Position numbers and translations under genes: made by a program
Notes under the pieces: model-generated
Seen by the model: only the letters and a program-made list of their open reading frames with translations
Told to the model about the DNA's origin: nothing
The model's database searches: none
Shown: one piece after another, positions 50,701 through 62,700 of the stretch
Position numbering within the stretch: position 1 is the stretch's first letter
Layout: each line of letters opens with the position of its first letter
NCBI GenBank assembly: GCA_030847615.1
Contig: JAUMIR010000004.1
Location: 101,446,001 to 101,510,000 of the forward strand
Direction: 5' to 3'
Length of the DNA: 64,000 nucleotides
Origin: Gambelia wislizenii
Taxonomy: Eukaryota > Chordata > Lepidosauria > Squamata > Crotaphytidae

Positions 50701-53700
50701 AAAGTTCAAGCAGGTCAGGGATGGGAATCATGTGGCCTTTCGGATGCTGTACAAATCCCAACAGCTCTAGTTAGCATAGCCAATGGTGAGAAATGCAGTC
50801 CAACAATATCAGGAGGGCTACTTTATTTCAGCCATTGATGTAGGTGCAACAATAGGTTTTTCTACAAGTTTTATTTTCATTATACCTTTTCTTCGGCATA
50901 TCCTCTTTAATCCACACAAACAAAAATTACCACGTGGTGTCCAATCTTTATTATTTGTAGTAGGTATTCAGAAAATGTGGTCTAGAAAATGGTTCTTCAA
51001 AAACACTGCGCATCCACCCAATATCAAGTCCTAAAACTGTATCTTTACAAGAAAAGTGACTTCAAATTGTGAACAGCCTTATATTTTGGATGAAATGCTG
51101 CTCCCCCACAAGTTTCATGGAAGCTTTTTAGAAAATTCTCTGAGACTCTTGTCTCACTGCAACGTTTTTTGGTGACCATGAAATCTGGCAGAAGAGTGTC
51201 TGAGCTACAAGCACTTTCCATCAATATACAGGAAAGTATCTGCTGAGAATCTCTCCCTCCATCTTCCAATTGCCCTGGCCTCAGAGAGAGAAGAGGAGCA
51301 GCCAGATACAATGTCATCATGCCAGTATTTAGCTGCTGCTGAAATTAATTCCTCTCCTTCTCCCTCCCTTTCCCCTTTCTCTTGTGTGTCATGTCTCATT
51401 TAGACTGTAAGGCTGAAAATATGGACTGTCACATCAACTATTTGTAAGCTGCTTTGGGAAGCCCTTTTGGCTAAAGGAAGGGGTATAAACAAATAAAATA
51501 AAATAAATGTATAGCCAGCCCTCCACGTTTGTGGGTTTAACCATCACAGATTTGATTATTTGCAGATTATACCCACCTTCTTTCACAAGGCAGAAGTGGG
51601 TGGCTAGAGGGCCTTGCAGCTGCCACCTCCACTGCTGTCCTATGCCATTTTTAAAAGAGACTTACAAGCTTTGCCTCGGGTTGCGGTCTCTTGCATTCTC
51701 TCTTAGTTTTGTGAGGCTTGCAAAAATACTGAGAACGTGATACAAGAATTATAAACCCCTATTGAAAATGGCATAGAACAGCAATGGAGTAGGTACTGTA
51801 CTTCCGAGACCCTTCGTGTATAATTGTGGATGCTATTTTTTTTTTAACCTGCAAGAACATTTCTAGGTCCTCAACTTCCGGTGGGGGGAAAATGTTCTCT
51901 GTAGGTACTTCTAGGTCTTCCAGTGTGATTGTGTGGTCAACTTCTGGCGGAAACTGACCATAGAATTGCACTGGAGAACCTAGAAATGCCTACAGAGAAC
52001 ATATTTTTTCAGTCGCATATAACTGAAACTGTTCAAAGAACCCACATTAAACAGGGTCTTGTATGGTTTGGGGTGGTGGGCTTGGTTTTCCCACTTTCAT
52101 TGGGATCCTGCACCCCTAACCTCTGATAAAATTTGAGGACCAACTATATTAATCCCTGTACTTGTCTAACTCTAAACATATCATTTCTTGGCTCCTAAGT
52201 GCAGCAACCACATCTTCAATTTTCTCAACAATTCACCTCTCTCTGAAATTTCCAAAGCAGCAACAGGGTGTAACCTGCTGATCTTCACTGAGCATTACAA
52301 ACTGGACCACTTTTCCTCAGCTGCAGCAGTAGCATTTGGCACAAGTGTGTGGCAACAGATTCTCTCTCCAGGTCCTCTGCCATCTTCCCATCCCAACTGG
52401 AATGTTAAACTTGAACAAATCCCATTCTTAGATGGTTCCTTCCTTGCAGAGAATGGAACAGAGAATGCTGTGAATATCCATTCTGGTCTGTGCAGAAGGT
52501 GATGTACAGACCCACCAAAGCAGTGGCTGTCCAATATATGATTTAGGTTGTGTCATATTTTTCTTCCTGATGTTTCTGTTCCTTACTTAGAAGTTTTTCT
52601 TTGGAAAAAAATGAGGAAGGAATCAAGGGACCTCTAATAGAGTTTGTAGACGTGGTGACCTCTGCTTTGCATGGGAAGTAAGAATAGTCAACTCATTCTT
52701 AGATGTTTCCTTCTCTGCAGACAGGAGTGGATGGATATTCATGGTAAATAACCAATTCTCCTTAAAGATGAAAATTAGTACTCAAGTTGCTCTACTGCAG
52801 CCAGGTACAAGAGAGCCTGAACTGGCATATTAGGAGGAGAGCTGATCTAAGGCATGAGTAGAGGAAGAAATAGTAGGAATTAATATTTTAAGAAGTCATG
52901 GGTTGGAAACAATTGTTACCTAGCATTTCCTTCTCTGTCCCACAAAGTGAGAGGAGAGTCTTAATCAGCCGCAAATGTCCTGCCAATAACACATTGTCAG
53001 CTTCACTGGTTTCACATTCAGCTGCACGAGTAGGTTCAAAATTATCCAGCCACGTGATTTCATCTTCCAACATGGCAGCCGGGCTAACCTTCAGATGTTC
53101 CATTTCAGAAGCTGGGTGTTCAAAATGGAGAAGAAGAGAAGAGAACTGATTCTATAAATATTGTTATAGAACACTGAACACAGAACACCTTTTTCACTGT
53201 TGAACATGGCAACTTACATTAGAGATCGAAATTAATAATTAAGCACATCTATTTATGAGAAGTACAGACAGACATTATATAGTTACACAGATTTTGCAGT
53301 TAAAAAGTATACCATGTTATGGTTTTCTTACAGTATTTGAAGCAGTGTTGGTTCAGGCTACTTACATGTGAGATCATCTAGTAACTGGCATCTAAGGTCA
53401 AAGTACTCTGTACACTGGGACAAAAGTCTAAAAACAAGTTCAGGTAATTACTAGAAAAGTTCTCATAAGCAGCAGAAATAGTTTCCAGAAATCTTTACAT
53501 TAACATATAATATCCATTCACATAAAAACTAGCTAACATATCAACACATGCACATTTTACACTATAAACCAATATTCTTTATATTTAAATTTAAACTTAG
53601 AACCAAAAATATTGTTTATCAACAACCTAGTGGATCCTTGGGTAACACAGTAAATTAACAGCTTTGAAACATTTTCTGTGAAAGGAGATTTGCATTATAT

Positions 53701-56700
53701 TTAATGCTGTTTTCTAACCATACCATATATTCTGGCCTATAAGACGACTGGGCATATAAGACGACCCCCCAATTTTCAAGTAAAAAGCTAGAGTTTGGCA
53801 TATATTCGCCATATAAGACCACTCCCCAATTTGGCTGGCTGGCTGGGGGAGCCTTGCCAGCTGATCCTCTGTTTCCCAACTCACGAGGATCTCCTTGTGA
53901 GTTGGGAAAGCGAACAGGATCAGCTGGCAGGGCTCTCCCAGCCAGCCAGCTGCTACATTCGCCCCTCTCTTCCACCTTCGGTTGCTCCCCAAAGGGAGTG
54001 AAGGCAGAGGAGGAGGCCGAATGAAACCGGTTTGCCTTGGCCACCGCCCATTCCCCCTGTCTTCGTTCCCTTTGCAAAGGGAAGACAGAGGGAATGGGCA
54101 GCCACCAAGGCAAACCGCGGGATTTGCCCCTCTCTTCCACCTTCCAGTCAAACTTGACTCGAAAGTGGAAGAAAGGGGCGAAAATACCTGGTTTGCCTTG
54201 TCCGCCCCTCCTTCCCTCCGTCTTCATTCCCTTTGGGAATGGGCAGCAGCCATGGCAAACCATAAGATTCGCCCTTTCTTGGTGCATATCTAAGTGAAAA
54301 CAATGACAGAAGTGGACAAACTGCTAAACACTGGTGTATTGTTTACCCAGAAGAAATCCTTCTCCCATATGTACCTATCTTTACCTGAAGATCTTCTTCA
54401 AAAGCAATGCCCATCATGTAGAAAATCAACTGAAAGGACATTTTCAGTAATGGCATTCTAGTTACAGAATCACTTTCCCCCATAGTTTTGTCTGGCACTG
54501 TCTTTGTGGTCTTTTCTGGCACCAGGTAAAGAACTTTGTGTTCAACCTGGTCCTTCAAATAACTGTTATAGTCTAGCCCTCTCAGTTACAAAATCTGTGC
54601 TTTGACTATCTCAAAGCAGCCACAGGGATCCTCACTCTCTATAGTTCACTTCTAGCATTCATTTTTTCCCGCTTCACAATTTTTACAGCCCTTTGTCTTA
54701 AATAAGCATTTTTAATTCTTACATTCTCTATTGAACAAACATGTCACCAACTTGCCTCTGGTTGATTCCTCTCATGATGCTGGTAGGCGACCAAAGGGGC
54801 AGCTGAGCAGTAAGGATAACACTCAAGAGAAATTGATTTGGTTTCTGTACATCAGGATAAGCAGAGGTATCTGTCTGACTGAGGGTATATAACTGGTCAC
54901 AGGCAACACGACGAATCTGAAACAGCAGAATATTAGATCACAGAAACTTTCTAATAACACTGTCTTAGGAATCTATAAATACATTTAAGTTAGTATACTA
55001 CTCAAAACAGAAATTTGTAAAAAATATTTAGGTCACAATATTACTCTATTGAAACTAGCTGATACAGACAGACATAGGAGGACTTCTCTGGGGTCCCAAA
55101 TTGGCTCATTCTCTCTGCAGGTTACCCATTTACACACATCCTTCAGAAGACTACCATGTTAACAATATGTTAATCAGTATTGAGAGTAATCAAAATCTAG
55201 ATGCAGATGCTTCCATGTATGTAGGAAGTGCTCTAGAGTGCTGAAAAAAGGTTGCTTTATGGCTAGCTTTCCATTTAAAAAGGGGTTTGTTGTTGTTGCA
55301 TGCCTTCAAGCCACTTCCAACTTATGACAACCCTAATGCAAACCTATTACGGGGTTTTTTTGGGGCAAGATTTGTTCAGAAGGGATTTGCCTTTGCCTAC
55401 CTTTGAGGCTGAGACACTGTGACTTGCCCAATGTCACCCAGTGGGTTTCCATGGCTGAGAGGAGATTAGAACCTTGGTCTCTAGAATTGTAGCCCAACGC
55501 TCAAACCACTACACCACGCTGGATCTCTTAAAAAGGTACACTTGTAAAAGTGGAGCAAATGTGCTTGCAGCTAATTTAATACTTGGAGGTCCATCCCTCA
55601 AAGTCATGAAATTGTCTTATCCTAGGAATTTATTTGTTAAACCAATGGCACATGTGGGGTAAGTCACAGACATAGCTAACAAACCTTATTAATTGTTTTC
55701 TGTATGGCATTTGTCCATGCTAATGATGAAACAAACAATGCTCAACTGGGACTTCCAAACAAGAAAACTGTTTTGAAAACCAATGCAAATCACCCACCTC
55801 AGCACTTGGCGAGCCAAGCAAAATGTCTATGATAAAGTCTGCAACACAAGGTAGGTTGTAGAAAGAACCTAAAATAAAAACAACCTTAAGTTATCAACCT
55901 GTTTTGTTAGAAAATATAATATAATATAATATAATATAATATAATATAATATAATGTTGGTACAATTATTTATTTTTCTTTGTTTAATTTATATCCCAGT
56001 TTTCTCCAATATGAGAACCAAAGTGACAATATTCCATCTAGAAATGCTGAAACCATTATATAGCCTTGTAGTTAAAAACATGTGTACAACAGAAGTAAAG
56101 GAAGAAGAAAAAAGGAAGTTGGATGGTGAGAACAATGTCTCTGTAGAAGGAACTGGATTTATTTCATGGCCAGGATCCTACGGTGGTACACAAATCACAC
56201 AAATCCCAGCTGTGCAAGTGGCTCTACATTTGCTCACACAGGGAATTTCCTTAGATTTCCTTGTGCATGTAATTCCTGGCAGTTGCAAAAAGGCTGGGTG
56301 AAACAATGCCTGATGTTCTAGCTGGACAGCCCCACACAAGCCACAGCTAAATGCCAGTGCTGCCCTCTACGCAAGCTGAACACCCCCCCTCCCTCTCTCC
56401 TTCCCTCCCTGATCCTGTGCAAATATGCCAGTACAGAACAAGATTTGTATGGAATCTGTATAAGCCTATATGATGCAATAGTGCCAAGAAACAACAGCAG
56501 ACAAAAACATTAACTAGCTTCTCTCAAACTTACCAAGTTGCTGGCTACGGAGCTGCAGACAAGTAACTAAGAGAGACAAGGCCTCTCCAGCAATGAGTGC
56601 ATCTTTGGTGGATACAGAATGCTGCCTCACACAGATCCCAGCATGCAGAGCTGTTGGTTCTCCTTCACTTCCTGAACTGCAATTACTCCCTAAAACAGGT

Positions 56701-59700
56701 CAACAAGTGACAATTATAATAATTTTCTTTTACGTTTTTCCAATTTGTCCCTCCATATCCATGGAGTTAAGTATTCACGGCTTGAAAATATTCTTTAAAA
56801 AATAATAATCCAAAAAGCAAACCTTGATTTTGCCATCTTATATAAGGGACACCATTTTGCTATACCATTGCATATAGTGGGACTTGAGTATTCACAGATT
56901 TTGGTATCCATGGGGGGTTCTAGAACCAAACCCCAGTGAATATGAAGGGACAACTGTAATCATATTAAAAACATTAATTTAAAATAGTTTTTAGAACTGT
57001 TAAATTGACAAAAAATACAACACACGCCAACTAAAAGACATTCTGCATCAGATAGTTAGCACTCAATTCCTCTAGGGATCTTAGAACTTGGACAGGGTCA
57101 TATTGGAAGATAACAGCCTTTCAGATAGTCTGGACCCAAGCTATACATTCAGTTTTCACAAGTTAGGACTCTCTCTCTCTCTCTCTGGCTTTTCTTCGCA
57201 AACGAAGATTCAGGAAGGACACATCCCGCGCTTTCTGCAAGCGCGCTGATGACTAAAAAGGCCAATCTGAGATAAACAAGTCCGGTTGCAAAAAGCACAG
57301 CAGAAGGTCTCATTGGGTGATGTTTTTGGGTTGTGATTCTTTCTGCGTTGTCGTTTCTCTTCAAGACTTGTTCGGCGTGAGTTCTCAAATAAGGCTGCAG
57401 CATTGTGGATAGTGCGTCTCCATGCCTCCCGATGTGAGGCCAGGGCGGACCACTGTTGGTGATCAATTTGGCCGAGCCTGAGATGTTATCTCAGGGAGTC
57501 TTTGTATCGCTTTTTTGGAGTGCCCCTCTTATGCTGACCGACGGCGAGTTCACCGTAGAGTAGTATTTTTGGGAGGCGATGGTCCTCCATCCTAGAAACA
57601 TGCCCTGCCCAGCGCAGCTGTGTTCTCATATCATGGCCTCAATACTGGTGATCCCTGCTTGCTCAAGGACAGCAAGATTCGTCACATAGTCAGTCCAGTG
57701 TATATTTAGGATTGTGCGTAGACAGCGCTGATGAAAGCGCTCGAGGAGTCGTAGGTGGTGGCGATAGGTGACCCATGTTTCAGATCCATAAAGGAGGATA
57801 GACAGTACAATGGCTATATACACACTGATTGTTGTGCTTTGCCTCAGGTGTTTATTGCTCCAGACTCTTTTGTGAAGTCTTCCAAATGCGCTATATGCCT
57901 TTGCTAATCTGTGATCGATCTCTTTGTCAATCTTGGCATCTGAGGAGATGATGCTTCCCAGGTAGGTGAACTGCTGAACGGACTTGAGCACAGATTTGCC
58001 GACGGCAATGTGGGGATGGTGGTGTTCGTCCTGTGGTGCAGGCTGGTAAAGAACTTCTGTTTTCTTCAGGTTGACTTCCAGCCCAAACAGCTCTGCAGCT
58101 GTTGCAAAGCACGATGTTAGGCGCTGCAGAGCTGCTTCTGTGTGGGCCACAAGGGCAGCAGCATCGGCGAAGAGCAGCTCACGGACTAGATAGTTTAGAG
58201 TCTTAGTGTGAGCCCTCAGGCGGCTTAAGTTAAACAAGCTACCATCAGTACGGTAACGCATATAGATGCCGTCGTCTTCTTCCAGCTCTGCCATAGCCCT
58301 TTGGAGCATCATGCTAAAGAAGATTGTAAATAAAGTTGGTGCAAGAACACAACCTTGCTTCACTCCATTAGTTATTAGAAAGGGCTCTGAAAGAGCATCG
58401 CCATATCTGACTTGACCACGCTGGCCCTCGTGTAGCAAGATAATCATTTTAAGGAATTTAGGGGGACATCCTAGTCTTTCCAGGATCTGCCACAGACCTT
58501 TTCTACTTACAGTGTCGAAGGCTTTGGTGAGGTCGACAAATGTTACATAGAGACCCTTGTTCTGCTCCCTACATTTTTCTTGCAGTTGTCTAAGGGCAAA
58601 TACCATGTCTGTAGTACTCCTATTGGCTCTGAAGCCACATTGGCTTTCAGGGAGAAGTTCTTCTGCAATAGCAGGAACTAATCTGTTCAGAAGTATCCTT
58701 GCAAGGATTTTTCCAGCAATAGAGAGCAGTGTTATGCCTCGATAGTTTGAGCAGTCGGATTTTGCTCCTTTTTTCTTGTACAGGGTGATGATGACTGCAT
58801 CTGTCTGGCATGTCTGGCATGGGAGACCCTACCAGTGGCTATTATGCCACCGCCAGCATAGCTCAAAACATCATTAGGGTACGCAAGCCTCTCTCCCACG
58901 ACAAAGGGGTGTCAATGGAGAGGCAAGTTAGGACTACATAGCTACAAACACAGTAAAACCTTTTGAGCAGCACAGTGCTCAAGTCAGTACAGACAACTCT
59001 GATGTTTCCATTCAGTTAAGCTAGTGGTGTACCTGAGCTGCTGAGCCGGTTACGGATTCCAGCAGGAAACAGCGTGTTACTTTCTTTTATTGGCTGACTG
59101 CTCCCCACCAGGTCAAGCCGCCCTGCAGCAGCCGCCCACGACAACCGCATGAAGCAAGCAACTGTAGATGTGAAATCATTTGCTTCCATTGTCTGAAAGA
59201 AATTTATGTTTCTTGTTCAAAATAGCTAAAGGCAAGGATACAATCCCAGATACACCCCAGTCCAAGGAATTATCACTGGGAAATGGCTACTTATGAGAAG
59301 ACTACAAGTGAGCATACTGGGGTTATATGACAGTAAGGGGAAGGTACTAAAATTCTGCATACGGAATGCATCCTGACCCCATTAACAGGGCTGCTGCTAC
59401 CACACTGACTGCACCTACCTGTATTGCAACCCGTGCAGCAGGAATGATCTCCTCTACTCTAATGGAGGACCTGTCTGAGACAGACAGCTGGCGATAGGAG
59501 GACTTCTCTGGGGTCCCACAGATTGACATCTGTCTGCTGGTTTGTCGGTTCACGTTACGGAATGGGCGTGAAGACAGTGTTTCCACTCCATACCTAGCAA
59601 GCTCTTCATCAAACAAGGTAGGTAGTGTTTGGCCAACGAGCAAAAACCTAAACATAAAAAGAGTTGTGCCATTATGAAGAATGAAAGTCACTAAAAACAG

Positions 59701-62700
59701 TTAAGAAGGATCAAAGATCAATTTGTGTCATATGCCTCTGCTTTTGAGAAAGTCAATCACACACCTTGCCAGCTGCAGACAGATTGAATATACGCCCTGC
59801 CTTGTTTCATAGTCGACTTCTGATGGGATGGAATCTCTCTGCATGACGTTTACTACCAAACTGGAAAATAACATTTATCAGTGATTTCTTTTTTTAAAAA
59901 GCAGCTAAGCAAATTCTGCCAAGAACCATGATAAGGTCACCATAACTAAGAAATGACTTCAACAACTAAGCAAACAGAAATCTGTAAATGAAATGATACT
60001 CCATTTTGCCTTATACAAGCAAACAAACACAGTATCTCAGTATATAACTTTACTGCATGTAAATATGTCAGTACTTAAAAGCTGCAACTTGTGAAAGCCA
60101 GACCCTCATGTTGCTTCTGAAGATGACATAGTAAATTTTGTTTCAATGCTCACCCCCACCCCAACAGTCTATTCCCAGGGGGTGACAGAACAATAGGCTA
60201 TGTATTTTTCCATTGGGAGAGCTTATAGAATCATAGAGTTGGAAGAGACCACAAGGGCCATCTAGTCCAACCCCCTGCCATGCAGGAATACACAATCAAA
60301 GCATTCCTGACATATGGCCATCCAGCCTCTGTTTAAAAACCTCCAAAGAAGGAGACTCCACCACACACTGAGGCCATGCATTCCACTGCCGAACAGCTCT
60401 TACTATCAGGAAGTTCTTCCTAATGTTTAGTTGGAATCTCTTTTTCTGCAGTTTGAAACCATTGCTCTGTGTCCTAGTCTCTGGAGCAGCAGAAAACAAG
60501 CCTGTCCCATCCTCAATATGACATCCCTTCAAATATTTAAACATGGCTATCATGTCACTTCTCAACCTTCTCTTCTGCAGACTAAACATGCCCAGCTCCC
60601 TAAGCTGCTCCTCATAGGGCATGGCTTCCAGACATGGTCACGCTCCTCTGGACATGTTCCAGCTTCTCAATATCCTTCCTAAATTGTGGTGCCCAGAACT
60701 GGATACAGTATTCCAGGTGAGGTCTGACCAAAACAGAATATAGTGGCACTATTACTTCCCTTGATCTAGATACTATATTCCTATTAATGCACCCTAGAAT
60801 CACATTAGCTTTTTTAGCTGCTGCATCACACTGCTGACTCATGTTCAGCCTGTGGTCCATTAAGACTCCTAGATCCCTTTCGCATGTACTGCCATCAAGT
60901 GTTACATATCCTATATCTGTGCATTTCATTTTTACTGCCCAAGTGTAGTATCCTACATTTCTCCAGTGATTTATATGAATTTGCAAGCAACCCCCCCCCC
61001 CCAATGGCTGTGATGTGTCAATTCCAGCAGCTCTGAATCTGATCTGATGTGGGAACACAGTTGACAAGAATTTCTTTCTAATCTTCCTGTGGCCTCATGT
61101 GAATTGATGAGGAATACAAGCATCAATCCCACTCTCCAGCCGGTGATCTGGACAGCTGTTTCACATGACAGAAGGGAGCTAGGAATCAACAATAAAAAAC
61201 TCAAGATCACATGACACCTGCTCCAAGACTCTGACAAGGCAAGATAACCCATATGATTGCAGATTGTTCTTCTGCACCACCCAGAGAAGAGCTAAACTAA
61301 GGTTACTGGGAGGACAGGACCAATCACTGAGAGCAATACTGAAAAGTCTGGAAGCCAGAATTTCCAGAGTGCACAGCAGTTGTGGAACCTCTGTAGCTAG
61401 GATGTCATATGAAGAGCGATTTGGGAAAGAAAGGAAAATATAAATACTATCTTTAACTTTAACTAAGGTACATAACAGCTAAAAGAAGCTGACAAAGTGA
61501 GAACTGAAAAAAATTGTCTAGTAAGATAAAATTAATTAATGACCTCACAACATCTAGAATACCTGCACAAATACTACTACTGACAGTATAATTGCCAATA
61601 CTGGGGAAACTCAAAGGTAAACTGTCACACTCTTGTAAAGCCTATATCTTTAAAACTAACCTCAAGCCACCAGCTCTGAGGAAATTTTCACAAAAAGATT
61701 TGGCACAGTTTCTTGCCATTTCATCATCTGCTGTAGGCATTAGCTTGGAACTCAGGACCTGAAAAATAGTCACAGACTTCAGAAGAGGGTCTGATTTTCA
61801 GTGAAGCCATGAGCTGAGGGTTTATACTGTACTCTTAACACTGCCATACAGAATTAACTCATTATACTATGGCATTTTGTTTCCTTATTAACTTAATTCA
61901 GTAAGTCCTTTCAATAGACAGTCAATATAGTTATTAACATTGTTCATTCATCAAAACAAATGAATTTAAGATGAAAATCTTCTGACACTTGAAGACTAAG
62001 AAAGCTTTCATAAAGAAGATTTCAGGACAGTACCAATAAATAGAGCAGTCTGGGGAAACATTAATATCAATAAAACATTAAAAATGGAAGAGTTTTATGA
62101 GATGTGAAAGACTGCTATGTGAGGTCTGAGCAGCTAATGGAACAATATTCAGGTGGTTGTCACAGCATCACTACTACATGAACCACGAAAAATTTATGAG
62201 CATTGTGGAGAGCCGAAAGCACTGCTAATACAGTAAAATTCTACATTTGACTTGCAATCTCCTAACATTAAAGCTACTATATTTTCAGAACTCATTTTTA
62301 TATCAAATTAAATGAGATTATTGCAGGGCACTCAAAAGTTGTTCTGTTGGTCCACAAGCACCGAGTTACTGTATTTTGCTTTATTAGGAAGATGCCTTAA
62401 TCTACTCCTGGGCCTAGACAGTTCCCCCGCTCTCAAATTTATTTTACCTCAAGATTGTAAAGTACTCTAAATGTAGACATTCCTGGAGCAAAAGACCTGA
62501 AAAGACTTTCAAGTATTGAAGTAGCACTCAGCTGGTGTTGATGCTTTGTAGATAGTGATGGGGATTTTGAAGACTGAGAGTTTGATTCAGACAGTAATGT
62601 TTTCTGAGAAAAGAGCAAATATATGAGCAACTCTGATACAGCCTCATGTAATCACTTCAACCAGCCCTTACAGTACAGACATTTTTAAATCAACAAAACG

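Noticed and set aside
51045..51399. 91-codon and 64-codon minus-strand ORFs near 51.2 kb
   Set aside because: No similarity to USP24 or known transposon proteins and no splice-phase fit; likely chance.
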